Shown here: positions 7,335-14,627 of the stretch, in pieces
Numbering within the stretch: the stretch's first letter is position 1
Layout of the letters: every line of letters starts with the position of its first letter
Source: Caldilineae bacterium
GTDB lineage: Bacteria > Chloroflexota > Anaerolineae > J102
Length of the DNA stretch: 17,898 bases
Assembly: GCA_003694905.1 (NCBI GenBank)
Contig: RFJM01000009.1
Location: 1-17,898, forward strand
Direction of reading: 5' to 3'
Notes under the pieces: model-generated
The model's input: only the letters and a program-made list of their open reading frames with translations
What the model was told of the DNA's origin: nothing
Databases searched by the model: none
Program-made: the position numbers and the translations under genes

Positions 7335-8318
7335 ATGCGCGAACTTTCGTATCGAGACGCCCTCAACGAAGCCCTGCACGAAGAGATGGCCCGCGACCCC
7401 TGTGTTTGTATTCTGGGCGAGGATGTGGGCCGCTATGGCGGGGTCTTGCAGATCACGCGCGGGTTGTACGAGAAGTACGGCGAGAAACGCGTGCGCGATA
7501 CCCCCATCTCCGAAGCCGGCTTCGTCGGCATCGCCGTAGGCGCAGCCATGACCGGCCTGCGGCCCGTGGCCGAGATCATGTATATCGACTTCAGCACCCT
7601 GGCCATGGACCAGATCGTCAACCAGGCAGCCAAGGCCCGCTACATGTTCGGCGGCAAGGCACGGGTACCTCTGGTCATCCGCACCCAGGGCGGAGGCGGC
7701 CGCGGCAATGCAGCCCAACACTCGCAAAGCCTCGAGATGTGGTATGTCCACACGCCCGGTCTCATCGTCATCCAGCCGTCGACGCCGTACGATGCCAAAG
7801 GATTACTCAAGTCCGCCATTCGCAACGACAACCCCGTCATCTTCATCGAGCACAAACTGCTCTACAACACCACCGGTCCCGTGCCCGAAGAACCCTATCT
7901 CATTCCCATTGGGGTGGCCGATGTCAAACGGGAGGGCTCGGATGTGACCATCGTCGCTACCTCGCGCATGGCACTTCTGGCGCTGGAGGCGGCCGAACAA
8001 CTGGCTGCCAAAGGCATCCAGGCCGAAGTCATCGATCCCCGCACCCTCAAGCCCCTCGACCTGTCCTGCATCATTCAATCGGTCCAGAAAACCGGACGGC
8101 TCGTGGTGGTGAACGAAGCTCCCTTGACCGGGGGCTTCACCGCCGAAGTGACGGCACGCGTCCAGCGTCAGGCCTTCGACTGGCTCGATGCGCCTATCAT
8201 GCAGGTAGCCGGCGCCGATGTGCCCCTGCCCTACAACGGGCGCCTGGAAATGGCTGCCATCCCCCAGGTCCGGGACATCGTCGACGCCGCGCTCAGCGTC
8301 TGCTATCGGGAGGCGTAG
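7335..8318 (+). CDS. TPP-dependent 2-oxoacid/acetoin dehydrogenase E1 component, beta subunit
   Basis: A 327-residue transketolase-like E1 beta subunit. Key elements: GEDVGRYGG (28-36), the TPP-activating Glu E60 in TPISEAGFVG, the AMDQIVNQAAK helix (91-101), H130 in GNAAQHSQS, a conserved IEHKLLY strand (172-178), and the C-terminal transketolase domain with VIDPRTLKPLD and GADVPLPYNGRLE. Together with the alpha subunit at 6324 it forms the alpha2beta2 E1 of the acetoin/pyruvate dehydrogenase superfamily. All expected active-site residues are in place, so E1 should be catalytically competent, in contrast to the following E2-like gene. It starts 45 nt after E1 alpha, and its stop is one base before the E2 start codon. 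Confidence 0.93.
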   Translation: MRELSYRDALNEALHEEMARDPCVCILGEDVGRYGGVLQITRGLYEKYGEKRVRDTPISEAGFVGIAVGAAMTGLRPVAEIMYIDFSTLAMDQIVNQAAKARYMFGGKARVPLVIRTQGGGGRGNAAQHSQSLEMWYVHTPGLIVIQPSTPYDAKGLLKSAIRNDNPVIFIEHKLLYNTTGPVPEEPYLIPIGVADVKREGSDVTIVATSRMALLALEAAEQLAAKGIQAEVIDPRTLKPLDLSCIIQSVQKTGRLVVVNEAPLTGGFTAEVTARVQRQAFDWLDAPIMQVAGADVPLPYNGRLEMAAIPQVRDIVDAALSVCYREA

Positions 8319-8319
8319 C

Positions 8320-9384
8320 ATGCCCCACCCGGTGCGCATGCCCAAACTGGGTCTAACCATGGAGGAAGGTACCGTCGTCGCCTGGCTGGTCGAGCCGGGG
8401 CAAACGGTCGAGGCAGGACAACCCCTGCTGGAGATCGAGACGGACAAAGTGGTGGTCGAGGTTGAGGCGCCGGCTTCCGGCATACTGGGACCGGCACTGG
8501 TGGCCGTGGGTGAGCGATTGCCCGTGGGCACCGTGCTGGCCCACATTTACGCCGAGGGCGAACCTATCGCCGAGAGGGCGCCCGTGCGCGCGCCCTCCCC
8601 CCGACCGCCGACACCGCCACCCGAGCCGCCATCCCTGCCCGCACAACGTGCGCCCACCCCGGCTGCTTCCAGACCCACGCCCGCGGCGGGTCGCATCTTC
8701 TCCTCCCCGCGCGCCCGCAAGCGTGCCCGCGAGCTGGGGGTGGACTGGCGCACCCTCTCCGGATCCGGGCCGCGCGGCCGCATCATCGAGCGCGATGTCT
8801 TGCGCCATGTGCAGAGGACCTCATCCCCTGCGCCTACATCCGCTCCCGGCATCCTCTTGCAAGCCACCGTGCAACCGGACGCCTTGTTCGCCCTGCACCG
8901 GCAGTTGGGCCCCCACATCCGCGCAGACGGCGGGCTCGAACCCACAATGGCCGACTGGCTGGCCCTGGCCGTCGCGCACACCCTGGCAGCCGACCGCGAC
9001 CTCCTGGCCGCGCTGTGGCCGGGAAGCGACGAGATCGGCCTGGGTTTGCTGGAACTCGACGAGCATGCCACGGTGAGTGCGATGATGCTCCCCCTGCGCG
9101 CGGGCCTGGGAACCGTCGTGCAGCGACGGCAGGCAGCGCAGCCCGCCTCTACCGACTCGCCTCTACTCCTGCTCCTGGACCTGAGCCGCACGCGCATCGA
9201 CAGCCTGAGTATGGCGCTGCCCCCTCCTCATCCGGCTCTGTTGGCCCTGGGCCGCCTGCAAGCAGCCCAGGCCGCGCTCACCCTGGCTGCCCGGCCCAAC
9301 CGTCTTCCCTTGCCCCTGGCGGTTCGCCTGCTCGAGCAGGTCTGCCGGCGCCTGGATGAACCCTATCTTCTCATCAACCGCTGA
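8320..9384 (+). CDS. Lipoyl E2-like protein with degenerate acyltransferase domain
   Basis: A 354-residue protein with E2 architecture. The lipoyl domain is at residues 1-77, with lipoylation site K43 in EIETDKVVVE. It is followed by a Pro/Ala-rich linker (about 85-124), a peripheral-subunit-binding domain (about 125-162; SSPRARKRARELGVDW then GSGPRGRIIERDV), and a C-terminal region (about 175-354) that aligns with the catalytic chloramphenicol-acetyltransferase-like domain. Recognisable pieces are DEIGLGL, LLLLDLSRTRIDSLSMALP, PALLALGRLQ and RLLEQVCRRLDEPYLL. The catalytic DHRxxDG motif is lost: by alignment the His falls on P326 and the Asp on P330, and about 25 residues are missing before the TISN-equivalent strand. 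It therefore probably cannot acylate CoA by the normal route, but can still carry lipoate and bind E1/E3. The ATG at 8320 has a strong GGGAGG site at 8308-8313, inside the end of E1 beta. No E3 is present. Confidence 0.88.
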   Translation: MPHPVRMPKLGLTMEEGTVVAWLVEPGQTVEAGQPLLEIETDKVVVEVEAPASGILGPALVAVGERLPVGTVLAHIYAEGEPIAERAPVRAPSPRPPTPPPEPPSLPAQRAPTPAASRPTPAAGRIFSSPRARKRARELGVDWRTLSGSGPRGRIIERDVLRHVQRTSSPAPTSAPGILLQATVQPDALFALHRQLGPHIRADGGLEPTMADWLALAVAHTLAADRDLLAALWPGSDEIGLGLLELDEHATVSAMMLPLRAGLGTVVQRRQAAQPASTDSPLLLLLDLSRTRIDSLSMALPPPHPALLALGRLQAAQAALTLAARPNRLPLPLAVRLLEQVCRRLDEPYLLINR

Positions 9385-9398
9385 GGGCGCGGCCCTCA
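9382..9398. terminator. Hairpin between convergent E2 and SbcD genes
   Basis: A perfect 7-bp inverted repeat, TGAGGGC and GCCCTCA around a 3-base loop GCG, fills most of the 18-nt gap between the convergent genes. Its left arm begins with the E2 stop codon. It has no T-tract on either strand, so it may act as a weak bidirectional terminator or mRNA 3'-end stabiliser. This role is inferred from position. Confidence 0.45.
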
Positions 9399-9402
9399 TA
9401 CC

Positions 9403-10665
9403 TCAGCCCTCGCGTTCCTCGCCGTCCACCGCCTGGATGATGGCGCGGGCATCTTCCAACAACTTGCGGCTTTCCGCTTCGGGAACGTCGGCCAGGCGGA
9501 AATAGCGTTCCAGCAACTCCAACGGGGTCAGCGCCTCCACATTGACCGCGCCCAACCGCGTGCGCGTGCCCCACTCGATATCTTTGGAAATGGAGGCCAG
9601 GCTGTAGGCATCGGACAACGCCGTTCGGATCTCGCGCTCCTTGATCAGTGCATCCTGGTCGGCCCGCAGCCTGAGCCGCACCCGTACCACTGCCTCGGCC
9701 ACATCTCGTCTGGCGATGTGGGCCAGGATGGCCTCCATGGGGTCCTCGACCTCGCGGCAATCGCAGTCGATGGTCACAAAGCGGCGAGCCTCGCGGCGGT
9801 AATGGGTGACAAACCGGTATTCGGTGCGACCGCGGCTCACCTCGGCCAGCACCCAGCCCTTGGCTTCCCGTTCTTCGCCGAAGTCGATGCGCTCAAGGCT
9901 GCCGCTGTAGACAATGGGAGGATGTGCGCCCCGGTTGAGATCCTGGTGTTTGTGCACGTGGCCCAGCGCCACATAGTCCCAGGCCGGGTCGGCCAGCACC
10001 GACCGGGATACCACCACATCGCGGCCGACCATCACTCCTCGTTCCGAGCCCATCTCGGCCTGATCCACAGAGAAGTGACCGACCAGAATCGCGGGCACGT
10101 CCGGATTGCGTCTGGCTTCCTCAGCCAGCCCTTGCACGATCTCGTTCAGCTTGTCCGTTACCAGCCGGTCCAGCTCTTTCAGGCTCACCCCGCGATACTC
10201 CTCCTTCCTGGCCAGCTCGGAGGTATAGGGATATGGCACCGCGGCCACCTGTACGGGCAGCCCCCGTCGAGTCGGGATAGTCCGCAGCGAATCCTCGTGT
10301 AGCACATAAATATTGGGCACGCCCAGGGTGTCGAAGATCTCGATGGCGCTGGCCCTCTTGGAGATCGCGGGCAGATCATGGTTTCCCGGCACCATCACCA
10401 CGGGAATACCGTGATCTGCCAGTTCTTTGACCCGCCAGGCAAACTCACGGCGATAGGTGGAGTTGGGATCGCGATTTTTGTACGCGTCACCCGCGAAGAT
10501 CACCAGGTCGACCTCCTGATCGACGGCAAAAGCGATGAGATCGCTGAACCGGCGCAGAAAATCCATCACCCGCCCGTTCAGACCGGTCACGGGATCGATA
10601 CGGCCGTGCCGCTCGATACCTACGTGGAGATCTGCGAAATGCAGAACGCGGATGGGCGTACTCAT
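9403..10665 (-). CDS. SbcD/Mre11-type DNA double-strand-break nuclease
   Basis: A 420-residue metallophosphoesterase of the Mre11/SbcD family, which nicks and trims DNA ends during recombinational repair using two Mn ions. The phosphoesterase motifs are complete: ADLHVG (D12, H14), FAGDAY (D60), PGNHD (N95, H96), VGHFS (H197) and LGHVH (H236, H238). They are followed by VYSGSLERIDFGE, typical of the family, and a C-terminal capping/DNA-binding region. Length is normal for SbcD/Mre11. The ATG (10663-10665) lies 9 nt after the HerA stop, with GTGAGG immediately upstream as ribosome-binding site. It is the last gene of the NurA/HAS/HerA/Mre11 operon. The usual partner Rad50/SbcC does not follow; the next gene is convergent. 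Confidence 0.92.
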   Translation of the reverse strand: MSTPIRVLHFADLHVGIERHGRIDPVTGLNGRVMDFLRRFSDLIAFAVDQEVDLVIFAGDAYKNRDPNSTYRREFAWRVKELADHGIPVVMVPGNHDLPAISKRASAIEIFDTLGVPNIYVLHEDSLRTIPTRRGLPVQVAAVPYPYTSELARKEEYRGVSLKELDRLVTDKLNEIVQGLAEEARRNPDVPAILVGHFSVDQAEMGSERGVMVGRDVVVSRSVLADPAWDYVALGHVHKHQDLNRGAHPPIVYSGSLERIDFGEEREAKGWVLAEVSRGRTEYRFVTHYRREARRFVTIDCDCREVEDPMEAILAHIARRDVAEAVVRVRLRLRADQDALIKEREIRTALSDAYSLASISKDIEWGTRTRLGAVNVEALTPLELLERYFRLADVPEAESRKLLEDARAIIQAVDGEEREG

Positions 10666-10674
10666 GGCCTCACC

Positions 10675-12414
10675 CTATTCCAGCCTGCGGGGGCGTTCCC
10701 CGCGCAGTTCTGCACTGCTCTGGCGGCCGCGTTCGGGCAGCGCCGCACGGTCGTTCCATCCCATCTCTGCCCAGAAGTTCTGGTCGTAGCGCCGGGTTCG
10801 CACCACCACGGGCATGGGTACCGCGTGCCCCAGCACCAGCGCTTGTTCCCGGCTATCCAGCCTGGCCAGCACCTGCCGCAGTTCGGAAGCACCGCTGACC
10901 CCCATGAACACGGCCCGAATGTCTTCCTCGCTGTCCAGCGCCAAGGTGACGCGGGTCCCCACCTGGGACATCACCTCCGGGTCGATGCCGCTGGGCCGCT
11001 GATCCACGATGAGCAAGGTCACGTGGTACTTGCGCAACTCGCGGGCGATGGTACCGAAGATGGTATGGGAGGCAACGGCCGGCTCCAGGAACTTGTGCGC
11101 CTCCTCGATGGTGATCACCAGGTTGGTGGGTTCGGCGCTCTTCTCTCCGAAAGCCCGTTCTGTAAGATGCACGTAGCGCTCGTGGATGCGACGGGTCAGA
11201 TAATTGGCCACCAGCAGATAGGCACCCAGATCGCTGCCATACCGCCCGAACTCCAGGACAACATGCCGGTTGGCCTGCAACATCTCCAGAATACGCTCCA
11301 CCGAGTTCCCCTCACCCTTGTCGGTGATGAAATCGTAGCGGCGAAAGCGATCGAGCCTGCGGCGCAGCGCGGCCAACGTCTGTTGCGGCTGCCCCAGTTC
11401 CTCGGCCATGCCCTTCAGGCCGTCCCACTCTGCATCGATGAAATCATCGTCCAGAAACTTCTGAAGCCATCCCTTACCGAAGCGACGAGCCAAGGCATAC
11501 ATCGCCCCCACCTGGGGCTCTGTCAGACCGATTATGCCGGCCAGCATCTGCACATCTTCCGGCTCGATATCCTGGGGAGAGATGGTTACTGTGTAGTCGG
11601 GTCTTGACTCTCGCCGTCTGCTGCTCTCATCGTCCAGCGTAAAGATCGTCACTTCGCCGGGAAAAAGCTGCTTCAGCCCTTTGACGGAAGGCGCGTGTTC
11701 CGCCGTCCCCTCCCAGCCGTACTCATTGTGCATGTCGAAAACCAGGTTCACCGCCACTTTGTTCTGAATGATCCCCGCCAGGAGCAGCCGGCTGAGGAAG
11801 GTCTTGCCCGTGCCCGACTTGCCGAAAACCGCCGAGGAGCGCTCGACAAAGCGGTCCAGATTCAGGGTGATCTTGACATTTTCCATGTCCAGCGGTTCGC
11901 CGATGTGGAAATAGTGGGCCCGGCGGCCATCCGCGTCTCTACCTTCCCCTTCGCGGCCGAAGACATAGCCCACCTCTTCGGCCGTGGCTGTGCACACGCT
12001 GCTATAGTGGCCGGGGATGGTTTTGACCGGCTGAGCATTCCAGTCGTCGGCTTCGCTTTCGCGGTGCAACACCAGCATGGGGCTGACATGGATTCGCCCG
12101 AACGTGCTGGTGCCCATGTGTACCTGGCGGAAGAATTCGTTGCTGAAATCGGGCGGCGTCTTCTCAAAGGCCGGATTGGTACTGTCCAGTGAGACGTCGG
12201 TGATCATGCCGAAGAAGATGCGATCGCCGGCGGCAATGGTGACATAGCGGCCCACGGCCAGGTCCTCCAGCCTTTGATCCCGATCCAGGCGGACTTCCAG
12301 ACCCCGGCTGAGGGAGCCGGCCACAACCACGCCCAGCCGCCGACTCTGGTCGGCTGCAACGACATCGGCTCGCAGGTCTTCCAGAAAACTATCGTTGTCA
12401 AGAAAATCGTTCAT
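10675..12414 (-). CDS. herA: HerA-family DNA helicase/translocase
   Basis: A 579-residue hexameric ATPase of the FtsK-HerA superfamily, which pumps duplex DNA and works with NurA in end resection. An N-terminal HAS-barrel (about 20-120; LGVVVAGSLSRGLEVRL...YVTIAAGDRIFFGMITDV) precedes the ATPase core. Walker A is FGKSGTGKT (197-205) and Walker B is LVITIEEAH with acidic E437/E438. IARELRKYHVTLLIVDQRPSGID (about 457-478) carries the sensor and arginine-finger region. The helical insertion typical of HerA lies between. The start is taken as the ATG at 12414; a TTG at 12438 would add eight residues, but conserved sequence begins only after the ATG. It is 45 nt downstream of the HAS-barrel-like gene and 9 nt upstream of the Mre11-type nuclease, consistent with a single operon for DNA-end processing. 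Confidence 0.92.
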   Translation of the reverse strand: MNDFLDNDSFLEDLRADVVAADQSRRLGVVVAGSLSRGLEVRLDRDQRLEDLAVGRYVTIAAGDRIFFGMITDVSLDSTNPAFEKTPPDFSNEFFRQVHMGTSTFGRIHVSPMLVLHRESEADDWNAQPVKTIPGHYSSVCTATAEEVGYVFGREGEGRDADGRRAHYFHIGEPLDMENVKITLNLDRFVERSSAVFGKSGTGKTFLSRLLLAGIIQNKVAVNLVFDMHNEYGWEGTAEHAPSVKGLKQLFPGEVTIFTLDDESSRRRESRPDYTVTISPQDIEPEDVQMLAGIIGLTEPQVGAMYALARRFGKGWLQKFLDDDFIDAEWDGLKGMAEELGQPQQTLAALRRRLDRFRRYDFITDKGEGNSVERILEMLQANRHVVLEFGRYGSDLGAYLLVANYLTRRIHERYVHLTERAFGEKSAEPTNLVITIEEAHKFLEPAVASHTIFGTIARELRKYHVTLLIVDQRPSGIDPEVMSQVGTRVTLALDSEEDIRAVFMGVSGASELRQVLARLDSREQALVLGHAVPMPVVVRTRRYDQNFWAEMGWNDRAALPERGRQSSAELRGERPRRLE

Positions 12415-12459
12415 AGCGGACTTCACGGAAAAGCACAAAGACGGTGCGGCAAGAAGGGT

Positions 12460-13062
12460 TCAGAACTGGTCTCCGCCCAGGCGACGCAAGATGGCATCCA
12501 GGCGCAGGGGGTCGGCAGATAGCTGACGGGTGAGCTCGCGGCCCGCCTCCACCAGGAATTGACGGCGCCGTTCGGCCGGTTGACAGCGCGCGGCGTGGCG
12601 TATGCACGCGGCCAGCAATTCTTCGGCGGGACATTGGGCGTGGTTGAGGATGGTACGGAAAGAGTCCCAGCCCTGCAGGACCTCCCGCACTTCCTCGTCA
12701 TCGCAACCGTAGACCGGCTCGAGCGTGGCCGGTGGCCGGGGCGGAATGCGCTGATACACGTGCCCCCCCTCTCGGTAGGCCACCGCCAGAGCGGTGATCT
12801 CCACGGGAGATTGCCGGCGCTCGCGCATGTCAGCGATCTTCTCCGCCTCCAGCTGGTCGGAAGCAGCGATGACCTGGCGCACAAAGGGGTCGTCTTGAGT
12901 GAGCACATCGTAGACGACACCGTAGACCTGGCCCGCGCCCGCCGGCACCCGCACCAGTTCACCGAAGGCGGGCTGCCGGGAATGGGGGAGAGTCGAGCCA
13001 AAAGTGAAGGTCAATGTCCCGGTACGGAGAGTACGACCGAAGAGGGGCGAGGTATCGTTCAT
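12460..13062 (-). CDS. Stand-alone HAS-barrel-like protein of the HerA-NurA operon
   Basis: A 200-residue protein with no ATPase motifs. Residues about 5-60 have the beta-rich pattern of a HAS (HerA-ATP synthase) barrel: GTLTFTFGSTLP, then GELVRVPAGAGQVYGVVYDV, comparable to the barrel at the start of HerA in the same operon (LGVVVAGSLSRG ... FFGMITDV). A second conserved-looking strand block is ITALAVAYREGGHVYQRIPPRPPATLEPVY (about 89-118), and the last 80 residues are helical and charged. The likely role is an accessory or adaptor subunit of the HerA-NurA machine, for example docking the nuclease onto the hexamer; this is inferred from fold and position. The ATG at 13062 has no Shine-Dalgarno; it lies 25 nt after the NurA stop. 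I do not recognise a named family beyond the barrel resemblance. Confidence 0.7.
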   Translation of the reverse strand: MNDTSPLFGRTLRTGTLTFTFGSTLPHSRQPAFGELVRVPAGAGQVYGVVYDVLTQDDPFVRQVIAASDQLEAEKIADMRERRQSPVEITALAVAYREGGHVYQRIPPRPPATLEPVYGCDDEEVREVLQGWDSFRTILNHAQCPAEELLAACIRHAARCQPAERRRQFLVEAGRELTRQLSADPLRLDAILRRLGGDQF

Positions 13063-13087
13063 GGGTGGAAAGGGAGTTGGTCGGGAG

Positions 13088-14281
13088 TCAGAGGAGGCTC
13101 TTCAGATAGGCTTTGGTGGAGGTGTACGGCCACCGGCCCCGGCGCATCAGCTGGGTAGCCAGCATCTGCTCGAATTGGCGGCGTTCCTGCTGGGTCACCA
13201 CGGCCAGTTCATGGGCACGGGCCAAGACGTAGGGATAGCCCGTGCCGCGGCAGTCCCTGTACACAGCCTGCTGCACCAGATCCAGCGTCTCGGGCTGCGC
13301 GGCTACCCAGGCGGGCACATCAACCCGCACGATGTTGGCATCGTCAGGCCCGTCCGCTTGGGCAACATTCAGATAGAAGAAATAGATCTCATGACCGGCC
13401 GGAGCGAAATCCCGGCGATTGATGCGTGAGGTGCTGGCAAACAGGGCTGAGCGCTCCTGGGGGCGCAGCCAGTCGAAAAGAAAACGGTCGCTCAATCCAC
13501 GATAGCGGGTGGCCCGCAAGGTCTCCTTGTCGATGGCCATCAGCTCCAGCTCGGCCACGTGCAGCAGGCGCAAGACATTGGCCGAGCGGGGCCTATCCAC
13601 ATAGCCCACGAGCAGTCCGCCTGCCGCGCGGATGGCGTCCAGACAGGCCAGGTACTCTTGCAAGCGGCGATGGGCATGAGAAGACTGCTCATATTCGCGC
13701 TCGCTTACCCACAAGAGGAGTGGCCCATCCATCATTGCCACCACGCGCCGATCCAGGTCCCCCTGCCAGTAGGCTCGTTCTTCCGCGACCAGGCGGGCGA
13801 GCTCCTCCAGCTCGGCCATTTCCCTCAGGTTGTTGACAGTCTGGCTGTCGATCAGTTCTTCGGCTTCGTTGAAGAGGTCTTTCTCCCGAAAGAAGACCTG
13901 GGGCCGCGTGAAGGTGAGGGGAGCCTGACCTGTGCCCTGGCGTAAGACGATGCCTCCGGTGTTGATCAGATAATACAGAGCCATGCCATGCCGGTCGGGG
14001 TAAATCTGGGAGCCGTCGACCGCGATAAGCGAAGCATCATGGTCAGGTGCTTCGGGAGCATGATGTTCGTCCAAACGCTCGCCGACGGGCCGGGCTCCGC
14101 GCCAGCTCGGGTCCAGGTCGGCCGCGCGTTCCACCTTGTCCAACAGGGCGTCATCCACCTGGGCAAAAGCCCGGAGAACCTCCTGAGCCCTTGCCGTCTG
14201 TTCGCGATGGGCCCGGCTCTGGTGGGCCAGCTCCTCACTCATGGTCTCGATTGTGGTCAACAGCTTCTGCAGTTCGAGCAT
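13088..14281 (-). CDS. nurA: NurA-family DNA end-resection nuclease
   Basis: A 397-residue RNase H-fold nuclease that degrades DNA 5' to 3' in complex with HerA. Family signatures are visible: IAVDGSQI with metal-binding D89, VAMMDGPLL with D185, GYVDRP (226-231), the C-terminal RVDVPAWV with D321, and the closing GYPYVLARAHELAVV helix region including H357. The first 55 residues form a charged helix. Length is within the normal range for NurA. The ATG at 14279-14281 has no Shine-Dalgarno upstream (the sequence is pyrimidine-rich). An internal ATG at residue 14 is a possible alternative start, so the N-terminus is uncertain. It is the first gene of the operon NurA, HAS-barrel protein, HerA, Mre11; a candidate promoter lies about 120 nt upstream (14399-14428). 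Confidence 0.9.
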   Translation of the reverse strand: MLELQKLLTTIETMSEELAHQSRAHREQTARAQEVLRAFAQVDDALLDKVERAADLDPSWRGARPVGERLDEHHAPEAPDHDASLIAVDGSQIYPDRHGMALYYLINTGGIVLRQGTGQAPLTFTRPQVFFREKDLFNEAEELIDSQTVNNLREMAELEELARLVAEERAYWQGDLDRRVVAMMDGPLLLWVSEREYEQSSHAHRRLQEYLACLDAIRAAGGLLVGYVDRPRSANVLRLLHVAELELMAIDKETLRATRYRGLSDRFLFDWLRPQERSALFASTSRINRRDFAPAGHEIYFFYLNVAQADGPDDANIVRVDVPAWVAAQPETLDLVQQAVYRDCRGTGYPYVLARAHELAVVTQQERRQFEQMLATQLMRRGRWPYTSTKAYLKSLL

Positions 14282-14398
14282 GGCGAGGCAGGGGGAGGAG
14301 AGGAAACAGGGGGGATACCCGTAGTGCGCCAGGGCGGCCGCACATCGCCGGAATGATCACTGCGGCGACACAGCCGGCTAGAACAAATATTCGCGGCG

Positions 14399-14428
14399 AT
14401 CGTACCATAGGTGGAAGTCTTGGGCCAA
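14399..14428 (-). promoter_or_regulatory. Candidate promoter for the nurA operon
   Basis: Read on the minus strand, TTGGCC (14428-14423) is followed after 18 nt by TACGAT (14404-14399) preceded by TGG, an extended -10 arrangement. Each hexamer matches the sigma-70 consensus at four of six positions. It lies about 120 nt before the nurA ATG. The assignment rests on sequence match and position only. Confidence 0.35.
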
Positions 14429-14481
14429 GTCGCCCCTGCACAAAGGGTGCGTTTCAGCTTCTCGGGCAGGGCTGCATGTGG

Positions 14482-14501
14482 GACGGGCTTTCGAGCCCGT
14501 C
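14482..14501. repeat. Perfect 8-bp palindrome with TTCG loop, possible dispersed repeat
   Basis: The arms GACGGGCT and AGCCCGTC enclose the tetraloop TTCG, an unusually stable RNA hairpin. Two outer complementary pairs may extend it: TGTGG (14477-14481) with CCACA (14513-14517), and TTCAGCTT (14453-14460) with AAGCTGAA (14532-14539). GGGCTTTCGAGCCC-type cores occur as dispersed intergenic repeats in several GC-rich bacteria, from memory; only one copy is visible here. It is too far from any stop codon to be an obvious terminator. Confidence 0.5.
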
Positions 14502-14558
14502 TGGATACCGGACCACACGGCGCGCCTCTGCAAGCTGAAGCCGAATTCGCCATTCGTC

Positions 14559-14575
14559 CGGACCGGGTCGGTCCG
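14559..14575. repeat. Perfect 7-bp inverted repeat with 3-base loop
   Basis: CGGACCG and CGGTCCG flank the loop GGT. The hairpin lies between the UUCG palindrome and the larger hairpin at 14595-14627. Its function is unknown; it may be part of the fumarase 3' end or of a structured RNA. Confidence 0.45.
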
Positions 14576-14594
14576 CCTCCCGGCGCCGGAGCAT

Positions 14595-14627
14595 GCGGCC
14601 CGCGCGTTGGTAGACGTCGCGGGCCGC
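14595..14627 (-). terminator. Likely terminator hairpin of the fumarase operon
   Basis: GCGGCCCGCG (14595-14604) and CGCGGGCCGC (14618-14627) form a perfect 10-bp GC-only stem around a 13-nt loop, which can pair further through CGT/ACG. On the minus strand it begins 16 nt after the fumarase beta stop codon, the expected place for a terminator. There is no following T-tract, so it may rely on stem strength or mainly protect the mRNA 3' end. Confidence 0.55.

Noticed and set aside
6306..7751. 481-codon open frame on the minus strand
   Set aside because: It lies opposite the E1 alpha and E1 beta genes, which have full family motifs. The antisense translation is low-complexity Gly/Ala/His-rich, as expected for the shadow of GC-rich codons.
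10378..11607. 409-codon open frame on the plus strand
   Set aside because: Antisense to HerA and Mre11, which have complete Walker and phosphoesterase motifs. The shadow product shows no domain.
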